Of a stretch of DNA of 64,000 nt, positions 37,461 to 46,609 are shown piece by piece (position 1 is the first letter of the stretch; each line of letters begins with the position of its first letter). Position numbers and translations under genes: made by a program. Below the pieces are notes generated by a model. That model was not told the DNA's origin. It saw nothing but the letters and a program-made list of their open reading frames with translations, and did not search any database. This DNA comes from CAVOOW01 sp963697675. GTDB taxonomy: Bacteria > Actinomycetota > Actinomycetes > JACCUZ01. The stretch lies in NCBI GenBank assembly GCA_963697675.1, contig CAVOOW010000007.1, positions 307,235 through 371,234 on the forward strand, read 5' to 3'.

Positions 37461-39492
37461 ATGGCGGACCGGCGCTACCACATTGCCGTCGACACCGGCG
37501 GCACCTTCACCGATCTGGTCGCGATCGATCGCCGGACCCACGCGGTGGTGTCGGTGAAGGTGCCTTCGACGCCGGCCGATCCTGCGCGGGCGCTGCTCGC
37601 CGCGCTGGCCGAGACCGGCCTCGAGGGAGCGCAGATCGCGTTCTTCGGCCACAGCACCACCGTCGCCCTGAATGCGCTCCTCCAGCGGCGCGGCGCCCGC
37701 ACCGGCCTCATCACCACCGCCGGCTTCAGGGACGTCCTCGAGATCGGCCGCTTCAACCGGCCGGAGATGTACAACCTGTTCTATGCGAAGCCGGCGCCGC
37801 TCGTCGCCCGTCACCTGCGGCGCGAAGTCGCCGAGCGTGTCGACAGCGACGGCACCGTCGCGACGCCGCTCGACGAGACGGGGCTGCTCGCCGCCGTGGC
37901 GGATCTGGCGGCAGCCGGCGTCGAGGCGCTCGCCATCTGCTTCGTCAACGCGTACAAGAATCCCGCTCATGAGGCCCGCGCCGCCGCGCTCGTCAAGAAA
38001 CATTTCCAGGCACTCGAGGTGACCGCGTCGCATGAGTACAGCCGCGAATGGCGCGAGTTCGAGCGCACTTCGACGACGGTGCTGAACGGGTACCTGTCCA
38101 CGAGCTCGCGCCGCTATCTTGCGACGTTGAGCGCGGCGCTCGCCGCCGACCACTACGAGCGCCCTGTGTTCGTGACCCGATCCGACGGCGGGCTGATGAC
38201 CGCCCGGTCGGCGGCAGGCCTGCCGGTCGCGACGCTGTCGTCCGGGCCGGCGGCCGGCGTGCAGGCGGCGGCGCGGTTCGGAACCGCGGGCGGCCATCGC
38301 AACCTCATCACCGTCGACATCGGCGGCACCTCGTGCGACGTCGGCCTGATCCGCGACGGACAGCCGCTCATCACGCACGAGAAGCAGATCCACGGCCATC
38401 CGGTGCTCGGATCGTTTGTCGACGTGCACTCGATCGGGGCGGGCGGCGGCACCATCGCGTGGATCGACGCTGCCGGGATGCTGAAGCTCGGACCCGAGAG
38501 CGCGGGCGCCGACCCGGGCCCGGCGTGCTATGGCCTCGGCGGCACGAGCGCCACGGTCACCGACGCCTACGTCGTGCTCGGTCTCCTCGACCCGGACCGG
38601 TTTCTTGGCGGCCGGATGCCGCTCGATCGCGGCCGCGCGCACGACGCGGTGGGACGCATCGCTGCACGCGTCGGCCTCACCACCGAGCGCTGCGCGCTCG
38701 GCATGCTGCTCATCCTCGAGGCGCAGATTGCCGGCGCGCTGCGCGTGATGTCGATCGAGCGCGGCTACGATCCACGCGACTTCGCGCTGTTTCCGTTCGG
38801 AGGCGCCGGCGGCCTGCATGCCGCGGCCCTCGCACGAGAGCTCGGCGCGCCCCGCGTCGTCGTGCCGGTGACGGCGGCGTTGCTGTCGCCGTGGGGCACG
38901 CTGACCTCCGACGTGCGGCGATCAATCGGGTGGACCGAGCGGCGCACCTTCTTGCCGTCCGACGTACGCTGGATGCGCGGACGAATCGCCGCGTTGATTC
39001 GCGAAGGCGCGTCATCGTTGCGCGCCGACGGCGTGCCGGCCGTGCGGCCAGCGTTTCGAGGTGTCGCTCGACCTTCGCTATGCCGGCCAGGAGCACTCGG
39101 TCGGGGTTCCGTGCCCGCCGCGGCCGACCCGGAAGATCCTCGAGCGCGTCGAGCGCGCGTTTCACCGTGTCTATCGCGGCCTCTACGGCCACGATCGCGC
39201 CGGCGAGCCGGTGGAGCTGGCGACGATGAGAGTCGAAGCCATCGGTGCGACGGAGCATCCACGCCTGGACCGAATGGCTCGCGGCCGGCGCGCGGCACGG
39301 CCGGTGAGAGAGCGGCAGGCCTGGATCGGCGAGAGGCGACGGCGCGTGCCGGTCTACCATCGCCCTGACCTTGCGAGCGGCCAGCGGATTGACGGTCCTG
39401 TCATCGTCGAAGAGGCGGCGAGCGTGACCGTGGCGCATCCTGGGCAGTCGCTCCGCGTCGATCCGTACGGGATGCTCGTCATCGAGGTGTAG
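37461..39492 (+). CDS. hyuA: Hydantoinase/oxoprolinase subunit A (one frame break)
   Basis: ATP-dependent hydantoinase/5-oxoprolinase A subunit, about 677 residues. The N-terminal domain begins YHIAVDTGGTFTDLVAID (phosphate loop of the actin-like fold), and FFGHSTTVALNALLQRRGA and GLITTAGFRDVLEIGR follow. The central domain has ITVDIGGTSCDVGLI and SIGAGGGTIAW. The C-terminal part continues in another frame after a shift near 39,050 (LDLRYAGQEHSVGVP to SLRVDPYGMLVIEV). The start is set at 37461 (MADRRYHIAVDTGG); upstream codons fall in the repeat region. With the B subunit it opens a cyclic amide such as a hydantoin or 5-oxoproline using ATP. Confidence 0.9.
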
Positions 39493-39497
39493 CCGCG

Positions 39498-41174
39498 GTG
39501 CCGAGCAAACGCGATCCCGTGACGACCGAGGTCATCGGCCACCATTTGGTGGCCATCGCCGAGGAGATGAAGCGCGCCATCATCCGCACCGCGATGCACC
39601 CGATCATCTACGAGGTGTTCGATTTCTCGACCGGCCTGTTCGACGCGCGCGGCACGCTCGCCGCGCAGGCCGCCGGCCTGTCGATCTTCCTTGGCACGCT
39701 CGACTGGGCGGTCGCGGCGGCGATCACAAAATTCGGCGTCGGCGGCCTCGACGACGGCGATGTGATCCTGACCAACGATCCGTATGTCGGGGGCGGCACG
39801 CATCTGAGCGACGTATCCGTCGTCGCGCCGGTGTTTCACGAGCGGCGGCTGATCGGGTTCGTCGCGAGCCGCGCGCACTGGAACGACATCGGCGGCGCCG
39901 TGCCGCTCTCGGTGCAGACCAACGCGCGAGACATCTACGCCGAGGGTCTGACCCTGCCCATCGTCCGGCTGTTTCGCCGCGGCACACCCAACCGCGACGT
40001 CTTCGACCTGATCGAGGCCAACGTGCGCGAGAGCGCGACGCAGCTCGGCGATCTGCAGGCGCAGCTCGCGGCCGCGCGGGTCGGCACGATGCGCATGATC
40101 GCGCTCGCCGGCAAGTACGGCCGGGCCACGCTGGCAGGCGCGATTCGGCAGCTTCAATCCGCCGCCGAAGCGCGCACCCGCCGCCGCCTTCGACAGATCC
40201 CTGACGGGACGTACTTCGGCGAAGATTTTCTCGACGACGACGGCGTCGGTGGACCGCCGGCGCGCATCGCGGTCCGGGTGGAGAAGCAGGGCGACCGCCT
40301 GCACCTCGATTTCAGCGACAGCGCGCCGGCGAACCCGTCCGGATACAACATGACGCGATGCTCGCTGGTGTCGGCGTGTCGCGTGGTGATGAAGGCAATC
40401 ACCGAGCCGCACGGGCCGGCAAACGACGGCAGCTTCAGGCCGTTGACCGTCGCGGCGCGTCCCGGCTCGGTGGTCGACGCGACGCATCCGACGCCGGTCA
40501 GCCTCTACGGCGAACCCGCTCGTCGAGCCATTGATGCCGTCTGGCGCGCGCTCGCGCCCGTGGTGCCCGGCCGGCTTCCTGCCGGGCATTTCGGCACCAT
40601 CGCGGGACTGGCAATCTCTGGGTGGGACGATCGGCGGCAGCCGCCCGGACGCGTCAGCTTCCAGGGGCCGAACGGCGGCGGCTGGGGCGCCTCGCAGGGC
40701 CGCGACGGCGAATCCGCGCTCTGCCCTGTCACCAACGGCGACACTCGCAACACGCCGGTTGAAGTCATCGAGGCCAAAGCGCCGCTGCGGGTGCGCACCT
40801 ACGCACTGCGCGCGGATTCGGGTGGAGCGGGGGAGTGGCGTGGCGGGCTCGGGACGATCTACGAATTCGAAGTGCTGACCGGCGGCCCCTTCTTCCTCAC
40901 GTGCGCGCTCGGTCGAACGAGGTTTCCTCCGTTCGGCGTCGAAGGCGGGTTGCCGGGCGCCACCAACGTCGTCGAGATCGAGCGGGACGGCCGCGTCGTC
41001 GCCACGCTCGCGCGCGCCACTGCCGTCAGCCTTTCGAAGGGCGACATCGTCCGGGTGATGACCGGCGGAGGCGGCGGCTACGGCGATCCGCGACGTCGAT
41101 CCGCCGCCGCGATTGCCCGTGATTTGGAGCTCGGCTACGTCACCGCCGGAAGCGGGAGCGCGGAGGGTACGTAG
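39498..41174 (+). CDS. hyuB: Hydantoinase/oxoprolinase subunit B
   Basis: B subunit (558 residues, full length). It starts at GTG five bases after the A subunit. Family blocks are all present: DPVTTEVIGHHLVAIAEEMK, AAQAAGLSIFLGTLDWAV, GDVILTNDPYVGGGTHLSDV, ASRAHWNDIGGAVPLS, HLDFSDSAPANPSGYNMT and the glycine-rich MTGGGGGYGDPRRR near the end. The two subunits work together in the cytoplasm to open a ring amide. The pair is the last of the plus-strand run and would process an imported cyclic product of the island. Confidence 0.92.
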   Translation: MPSKRDPVTTEVIGHHLVAIAEEMKRAIIRTAMHPIIYEVFDFSTGLFDARGTLAAQAAGLSIFLGTLDWAVAAAITKFGVGGLDDGDVILTNDPYVGGGTHLSDVSVVAPVFHERRLIGFVASRAHWNDIGGAVPLSVQTNARDIYAEGLTLPIVRLFRRGTPNRDVFDLIEANVRESATQLGDLQAQLAAARVGTMRMIALAGKYGRATLAGAIRQLQSAAEARTRRRLRQIPDGTYFGEDFLDDDGVGGPPARIAVRVEKQGDRLHLDFSDSAPANPSGYNMTRCSLVSACRVVMKAITEPHGPANDGSFRPLTVAARPGSVVDATHPTPVSLYGEPARRAIDAVWRALAPVVPGRLPAGHFGTIAGLAISGWDDRRQPPGRVSFQGPNGGGWGASQGRDGESALCPVTNGDTRNTPVEVIEAKAPLRVRTYALRADSGGAGEWRGGLGTIYEFEVLTGGPFFLTCALGRTRFPPFGVEGGLPGATNVVEIERDGRVVATLARATAVSLSKGDIVRVMTGGGGGYGDPRRRSAAAIARDLELGYVTAGSGSAEGT

Positions 41175-41481
41175 TGCGTGTGTCCGGCCTCGTAATCGCG
41201 GCCTGTCTGCTGATTGATTCCGGTCCCGGCGCGCGCGCACGCGTCGCGTCCGCTGTGGCACGCGGGGGGGGGCGGGCGGCGCGCGAGGGCGCGTCAACCT
41301 GCGGTTGACGTCAACATCTCCGATGTCGGGGAGTGCCCTCCGGCCGAGCGCTGAGGCGGTTGATTGGGCTGCTCGACGAGGTGCGCCACGGCCTCGAGGC
41401 CAGCGCGAACGCGGATCGCGTTTCTGAAGTGTGGGTGCGGACGGCCCTGACAGCTAGAGCAGGTTCTATTTGTAGCAATCA
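41175..41481. other. Intergenic stretch with a G9 run and change in base composition
   Basis: No supportable gene. A GTG at 41,174 opens a short lipoprotein-like reading (LVIAACLLIDSGPGARA) that runs into a run of nine G at 41,264-41,272, inside very GC-rich DNA. To the right the sequence becomes clearly less GC-rich. This could be a hard-to-sequence spot or a seam between contigs. Confidence 0.4.
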
Positions 41482-42357
41482 TCAAGGTTCGCCAGGGTGC
41501 TGCCGTAACGTGTCGTTGATCCAGTTCTGGATACTGCGCGTGTCCAGACGATTGTTGTTGTTATGGCGGCGGCAGTCGCGGCCACCATCGCTCACGTTGG
41601 CGGCCAGTACTTCCCCATTGGCCACAGTTGGACTGGGATTCAGAAAGATGCCGCCACCCGAGTCGCCGGAGCAAACGTAGCTTGGTATGGACCAGAGCGC
41701 CCAGGTCTCGTCGACGACTCGTCGCAGGATCGAAGTCCTGATGCGCCGCTTTCCGTCCCACATCGCGGTGTCCGGAGGCGCATTCCGGTCTCGTGGCGTC
41801 GTCGTCCCGTATCCCACGATGGTCGTTTGCGCTCCTTCGGATCTGTCGAGCGTGCCGGGCTCGGCGAGGCGCGCCGGCGTGATACCGGGCGGCGCGTGGG
41901 CGAGGAAGACCAGTCCGACGTCGGCGATGCCTGGCTCGAGCGGGGCAACCAGGATCTCGTCGGTCGGGTCGCATTGCGGCGGCGGCGGACAGTGCGGCAT
42001 CGATGGATGCGTCGCTTGTCGGACCACGGGAATCCAAGTCTTCGGATCCTTGGCGTCGGTTGGACTGAAGCTCGCAAACATTCGGATCGACGGCGGCAGT
42101 GAGCCGAGCGCGGTCGCCGGCGCGGTGAAGTGACCTGCCGTCACCATCACGCGATCCCGAATCAGTGTGCCGCTGGCGAACCCGCGCAGCTCTACGGGCT
42201 TCCCGGCATCATCGACGCGCCAGACCATGATCACCCCGACGTTGGAATACCTGTTCTCGAGATCAATGGTGGCCTGCGCCGAGATGGTCATTGATCCAGA
42301 TCCCAGCGCGATGACGCCGGCGATCGCGGTCACGATTGACCTGCTCGTGTGATTCAT
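41482..42357 (-). CDS. Secreted trypsin-like serine protease (S1 family)
   Basis: A 291-residue exported protease. A signal peptide ends near TISAQA. The triad is His in MVTAGHFTAP, Asp in IADVGLVFLAH and Ser in CSGDSGGGIF. Cys residues near the Ser loop could form a disulphide. The start at 42357 is preceded by AGGAG at the right distance; the GTG two codons upstream has none. The IRMFASFSPTDAKDPKTW region and the C-terminal NNNNRLDTRSIQNWIND are not from a family I know. It stands alone; substrate unknown. Confidence 0.87.
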   Translation of the reverse strand: MNHTSRSIVTAIAGVIALGSGSMTISAQATIDLENRYSNVGVIMVWRVDDAGKPVELRGFASGTLIRDRVMVTAGHFTAPATALGSLPPSIRMFASFSPTDAKDPKTWIPVVRQATHPSMPHCPPPPQCDPTDEILVAPLEPGIADVGLVFLAHAPPGITPARLAEPGTLDRSEGAQTTIVGYGTTTPRDRNAPPDTAMWDGKRRIRTSILRRVVDETWALWSIPSYVCSGDSGGGIFLNPSPTVANGEVLAANVSDGGRDCRRHNNNNRLDTRSIQNWINDTLRQHPGEP

Positions 42358-42448
42358 AACCACTCCTGTCAGATCCCCGCGGTTCGGCGTTCTGGATCGA
42401 CGATTACCTGTGTGCGCGGCCTCACGCGCTTGTGTTCGGCACGCGGCG

Positions 42449-43252
42449 CTACGGCTTCACGGCCCTGCCCAACAGAATGACATGGGGAAACACAAACTCG
42501 CCGCTCTGCGCGTAGGGCTGAGCGTTCTCCCGCGTGGTTGCTTTGATCTTGTCCTGCGCCTCCTGTGGGAGCGCTGCCATGTTTCCCCAGTCCCAGAACC
42601 CACGCAGAATCGGATCGAGCGTCTCGCTGCGCCAGACAATCTCATGTGTGTCGAGCTGGAAGCCCGCCAAGCCACCCGCCGCGATCATCGGTTCGTACAC
42701 GCGCCGGTCGGTGACGCCAAAGAGCGGCCCATTCGGCAGCGCTTCGAGGTTGTGATGCGCTTGGACTGCCGTAAAGAACGCGCCAATGCTGCTTTGGGCC
42801 TCCGGCGCCCCAAAAACCGCGAAGGCAAAGCGTCCGCCTGGCTTGAGCACTCGACAGACTTCCTGGAAGACCACAGTCGGGCGCGCGAGGTGATGCACCA
42901 CGAAATTGCTCACAACCGCATCAAACGTGCCGGCTTCGAAGGGGAGTTGCTCCGCATCGGCTTCCTGGAACGTGATACCGGGAAATTGGCGGCGAGCGAC
43001 GGCAACCATCTCGGCGGAAAAGTCCACGCCCGTGACGATCGCCCCGGCCTCGGTGAGCGAATGGGCAACGTGACCTGGACCCGAGCCAATCTCCAGAACA
43101 TGGCTGCCGGGACTGATGTGAGCAGCCTCCAGCAGCAGGGGGACCGTTTCGCGCGTCATTCCTGCAAAGGTGTCGAGATAACTCTCCGCACAACGGCTCC
43201 AGGTGTCGCGTTCGAATTTGGTGACGACCTCAGGATTCATCAATTCGCTCAT
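42449..43252 (-). CDS. Class I SAM-dependent methyltransferase
   Basis: A 267-residue methyltransferase. Motif I is HVLEIGSGPGHVA; the acid of the next strand is in VTGVDFSAEMV; motif II-III segments EADAEQLPFEAGTFDAVVSN and CRVLKPGGRFAFAVFG follow. This is the UbiE/Methyltransf_11 type acting on small molecules. The start at 43252 has GGGAGGA about five bases upstream; the longer frame upstream overlaps the next gene and is not used. Sequence after the fold (LPQEAQDKIKATTREN) suggests a lid helix. Substrate unknown. Confidence 0.88.
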   Translation of the reverse strand: MSELMNPEVVTKFERDTWSRCAESYLDTFAGMTRETVPLLLEAAHISPGSHVLEIGSGPGHVAHSLTEAGAIVTGVDFSAEMVAVARRQFPGITFQEADAEQLPFEAGTFDAVVSNFVVHHLARPTVVFQEVCRVLKPGGRFAFAVFGAPEAQSSIGAFFTAVQAHHNLEALPNGPLFGVTDRRVYEPMIAAGGLAGFQLDTHEIVWRSETLDPILRGFWDWGNMAALPQEAQDKIKATTRENAQPYAQSGEFVFPHVILLGRAVKP

Positions 43253-43403
43253 GCTGGTCCTCCCTTCATTGCCGTCTCCTGTGGCCACGCATTGTTCAGC
43301 AGCCGAACGTACTCGCGCCGACGCGGCGCGCAGAATCGCGGCCGCGCCGACGGCTCCAGCGCGGGGTGTAGACGGCCCTGGGCTCGATCGCCGAGAGCGG
43401 TCG

Positions 43404-44099
43404 TTACCGGCTGCAAGCTCCGGACGGTTTCCAGTCAGAGGGTATGCCCCTGTCCTGAGCCGAATCATGGAGGACCAGGGCGAACGCGCGCCGAAGCGTC
43501 GTACCAGTGACGTTCAGTTCCATTGGCGTATTCGATCGCACCGTCATGGTCCCTCCGGCCCGAGATCGGTTGGCGCCAGCGGGAGTCTCCAGACATTGCT
43601 CTCCCGCGATCACGTACCAGCCCTCGGGGCCCGGGTGTGTATGCACTCTCGAATTGTCGCCGGGTCGCATGACAGCGTAAGAGAGCACCGCAGAGTAGCT
43701 TTTTGCTGCGGGAAGCTGCAGTGGTCCGACGACGGCGATCGCATCACCTCCCTGCGGAGCAGTGTTTCGGGGCCCGAATTCGGAGAGCCACACTCGCCCG
43801 TCTTCCTCCACCACAATTCCGGTCGCACTCTTGGCCGCCTCCGCAGCCGTCCTGCTTGGAAAGGCGCGCAAATGCCAGAAGACGGAGGTTTGACTGAAAT
43901 GAAGTCCGGTTACCGTGCCGATGTTGAAGCAGCCAAACTGCGGTCGCTTCTCACCCGGCGGCACGTCCACACAGGCCACTTCGGTCAAGTGCTCGTGTTC
44001 GGCGGTGCCGGGCACCTGAGCCCGCAGTTGGCTGGCTGGCACGATGTGAAAGACGACGAAGAACAGTACAAGTACCGCGATGGATGGAATTCTTCCCAT
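43404..44099 (-). CDS. Secreted cupin-domain protein
   Basis: A 231-residue exported protein; signal peptide MGRIPSIAVLVLFFVVFHIV...LRAQ. A cupin barrel occupies the C-terminal half: MRPGDNSRVHTHPGPEGWYV (HxH with a following Glu) and a later His in FALVLHDS. The N-terminal half (ACVDVPPGEKRPQFGCFNIG, VFWHLRAFPSRTAAEAA) may be a second, degenerate cupin. It may bind a metal and a small ligand in the periplasm. The nearby kinase/sigma genes are on the same strand but separated by 236 bp with a strong inverted repeat. Confidence 0.75.
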   Translation of the reverse strand: MGRIPSIAVLVLFFVVFHIVPASQLRAQVPGTAEHEHLTEVACVDVPPGEKRPQFGCFNIGTVTGLHFSQTSVFWHLRAFPSRTAAEAAKSATGIVVEEDGRVWLSEFGPRNTAPQGGDAIAVVGPLQLPAAKSYSAVLSYAVMRPGDNSRVHTHPGPEGWYVIAGEQCLETPAGANRSRAGGTMTVRSNTPMELNVTGTTLRRAFALVLHDSAQDRGIPSDWKPSGACSR

Positions 44100-44168
44100 G
44101 TCCGATTCTCCGAGAAAGCTGCGCATTGGCGCCAGATTGGTCCACAGGTCCGTCTAACGCCCAGTGTC

Positions 44169-44223
44169 AGCCGCGGCGCGCTCGTTCCTGCAAGGTTCAC
44201 TAGATGATACTCGCGCCGCGGCT
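44169..44223. terminator. 12-bp perfect inverted repeat after the kinase gene
   Basis: AGCCGCGGCGCG (44169-44180) pairs exactly with CGCGCCGCGGCT (44212-44223) around a 31-base loop, between the end of the kinase gene and the start of the cupin gene, both read leftward. A terminator is the likely role. Confidence 0.5.
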
Positions 44224-44335
44224 ACGCCAGGGTCAGCAACCGTTGTTGACAATCGTGGTCGCTCGGTTGCCCCTTATCTATCGAGGCGACGAAGTAGCGT
44301 ACGCATCGATATCGACGTCAAACCGCCGCCGACCT

Positions 44336-45841
44336 TCAGGGCATCGTCAGTCCAAGTCTGTTGGCGATCGCCCGCGAGATGTCGTCCGTGGTAGCACGGA
44401 TGTCGGTCAACTCGCGATCGAACCGATCCGACCAAAGCGACGTCTCACCTGGAACCTGCACGAGCTGGACGTCGACGCGAATGCGACTGCCCGAGCGGAG
44501 GACAGTTCCTACAACGACCAGGCTCACGGCGAGCTGCTTTCCGACCTTCGTCAGGTCGCGAGGTTTGTCCCTGAACGCGAAAGATGACGTGCGTGACCGC
44601 ACACCAAGTCCATCGATGACCGACAGATTGCGGATGATCTCCTCCGTCAAGCCTTCGGCGAATTCCTCGCCGCCAGGTTCCGCATTGAGATTTTCGAGCG
44701 CCAGCACGGCGATCATGTGTTGCGTCCCGGCCGCGGGCAGCGATTCCCGCTCGGGACTCCCGGACGCCGTGCCGGCTGTCGCCGCGCCCGACCAGCCGAG
44801 CGCCAGGCCTGCCACCATTGCGAGATTGAGGAGTCCACCATAGATAGCCGTGAGCTCTGAAGCCAGGACCTTCGCCGTCGGCTGTCGGCGACTGGGCTCA
44901 CGGTCCAACGCGCGAGCGATCGCCAGCGCCAGCGCTCGCGGCACGTCGGATCGCAGGTGCCTCACGTCCGTCGCCGGTCCACCCTGGTGAGCCAAGTACA
45001 GGTCGCTCAGAGTCTCGCCCCGAACAGGGTGCGTACGGGTCAACAGGTAGAAAAGCACCACGCCGACGCTGTAGATGTCGGTTGATACTGAGGGAGGGCG
45101 TCCTGCAAGGAGTTCGGGAGCCAGGTAGAGTGGCGTGCCGGACAGCCCGGGCGGCTCGCCCGTCCGCGCATCGTGCCCGGTCCCGAAGTCCATCAGGACG
45201 ACGCGTCCGTCCCGCGCCAGCATGATGTTGTGCGGTTTGACGTCGCGATGGAGGAGACCCACGTCGTGCACTGCACCGATCGCGCCCGCGAGCTCGAGTC
45301 CAATGCGGACGGCGTCCGCCGGACTGAAGGCGCGACCACGCTTCATGGCCTGCTGCAACGTCTCTCCATCGATGAGCTCCATCCACAGGCCGACGCGATC
45401 GTCAATACGGTCGGCGCCGTAGATGGACACGACGTTTCGATGATGGACGCGGGCCAGCAGCCGCCCTTCTTCGAGAATGGCTGCGCCTCCGTCGGGCGGG
45501 GAGCGATCTTCGGGGAGGAGCTTCAGCGCGACGTCACGATCGAGCTTCGAGTCCCAGGCCCGGTAGACCTCACCGAATGCACCGAGGCCGATGCGTTCCC
45601 GTACGCAAAGATGCCCCCACTCAGTCGGGGCCGACTTCGAGCTTCGGGGCCGAGCCGCATCGTCGACCGGCACTGAACGCGACGTATCTGCATGCCGGTA
45701 CAGCTCGACGATGCGTGCGACGGTGCGAAGATACGGGACGAGCGAGCGGTCGGCGACGGCATTCGATTCCGCCGCCGTCCAGTTCACGGCGCGGCCGTCG
45801 AGGATGGCACCAGCGAGATCTTCGGCCGCCCTGTCACTCAC
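44336..45841 (-). CDS. Membrane Ser/Thr protein kinase with C-terminal TolB-N-like domain
   Basis: A 501-residue eukaryotic-type kinase. Glycine loop IGLGAFGEVY, catalytic Lys in VALKLLPED, HRDVKPHNIML, DFG in VVLMDFGTG and APE in YLAPELLAG are all intact, so it should be active. A single membrane helix (LLNLAMVAGLALGW) leads to a periplasmic domain like those on CadC-type and adenylate-cyclase proteins (IAVLALENLNAEPGGEEFAEGLTEEI cut as IAVLALENLN and FAEGLTEEII). The start is GTG 45841, overlapping the stop of the ECF sigma gene by eight bases. Such sigma/kinase pairs are common in Acidobacteriota and act as a sensing unit. Confidence 0.87.
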   Translation of the reverse strand: MSDRAAEDLAGAILDGRAVNWTAAESNAVADRSLVPYLRTVARIVELYRHADTSRSVPVDDAARPRSSKSAPTEWGHLCVRERIGLGAFGEVYRAWDSKLDRDVALKLLPEDRSPPDGGAAILEEGRLLARVHHRNVVSIYGADRIDDRVGLWMELIDGETLQQAMKRGRAFSPADAVRIGLELAGAIGAVHDVGLLHRDVKPHNIMLARDGRVVLMDFGTGHDARTGEPPGLSGTPLYLAPELLAGRPPSVSTDIYSVGVVLFYLLTRTHPVRGETLSDLYLAHQGGPATDVRHLRSDVPRALALAIARALDREPSRRQPTAKVLASELTAIYGGLLNLAMVAGLALGWSGAATAGTASGSPERESLPAAGTQHMIAVLALENLNAEPGGEEFAEGLTEEIIRNLSVIDGLGVRSRTSSFAFRDKPRDLTKVGKQLAVSLVVVGTVLRSGSRIRVDVQLVQVPGETSLWSDRFDRELTDIRATTDDISRAIANRLGLTMP

Positions 45842-46457
45842 GCAAAGCTCGCATCTCTTCCGCCAGGCGGACGAGCGCCCGTTGCGCAGCCTTGCGAGCG
45901 GCATCCGCCGTGGGTTTTCCGAGCACCTGAGCCAATTCCTCGTAGCTGTAACCCATCTCCACGCGAGCCACAATCGCTTCCCGCTCCTCAGGTCGCAACC
46001 GTTGGAGCGCCGCCCCGTAATGTTCGAGCGTCTCGCGGCCAATCACCTCCTCGTAGGGTGATGCATCGTCGGTCAGCTCGCGGCCATCGAGGATCGCCAG
46101 ATCTGGTCGCCGCCCTTTTCGACGGAGCTCGTCCCGGACCCGATTGACGATTGCCTGGCGAAGGTACGCCTGGAGCGCCCCCACGCCGCGAGGGTCGAAA
46201 CAGTCCAGATTCTTAAACGTCCGAAGGAGGGTGTCCTGGACAAGATCGTCTGTATCGGACAGGTCCCGTGCCCAGTTCGGCAGCCGACCGCGGGCCCAGC
46301 GCTGAAGTGGACCCAGATGACGGCGAAACAACTCCTCCAACGCGTAGTCGTCGCCCTTCCGCGCTCGATCGAGCAGGGTGAAGGTCGATTCTGGAGTGCT
46401 CGGCGGTAGGTCGCCCGGTCCTTCTGGCGAGTTGGCGGCGCGGTCATCGTCGGCCAT
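45834..46457 (-). CDS. ECF-family RNA polymerase sigma factor
   Basis: A 207-residue sigma70-type ECF factor. Region 2: ALEELFRRHLGPLQRWARG and SDTDDLVQDTLLRTFKNL; region 4: ALQRLRPEEREAIVARVEMG followed by YSYEELAQVLGKPTADAARK, the helix-turn-helix. It resembles the factors that accompany Ser/Thr kinases in Acidobacteriota and Planctomycetes rather than those with a classical anti-sigma. The downstream kinase overlaps it by eight bases, so expression is coupled. It is divergent from the haloperoxidase gene. Confidence 0.9.
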   Translation of the reverse strand: MADDDRAANSPEGPGDLPPSTPESTFTLLDRARKGDDYALEELFRRHLGPLQRWARGRLPNWARDLSDTDDLVQDTLLRTFKNLDCFDPRGVGALQAYLRQAIVNRVRDELRRKGRRPDLAILDGRELTDDASPYEEVIGRETLEHYGAALQRLRPEEREAIVARVEMGYSYEELAQVLGKPTADAARKAAQRALVRLAEEMRALRE

Positions 46458-46609
46458 ACGTCTTGCCCGGGAACGGACGGATCTTAGCAGGACCTCGAGA
46501 CATCGGATCGCGGCGCCACCTCTTCAGTTGTCCGACTTGCGACCAATGGTCGTTTCAAGGTACGGAAGCCGGTTTCCCGGTTTTTCCTTTTCCCAACGGA
46601 GGATCAACC

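Noticed and set aside
41294..41485. A 63-codon minus-strand frame next to the trypsin-like gene
   Set aside because: It has no recognisable family and lies in the compositional transition with the G9 run; there is too little support.
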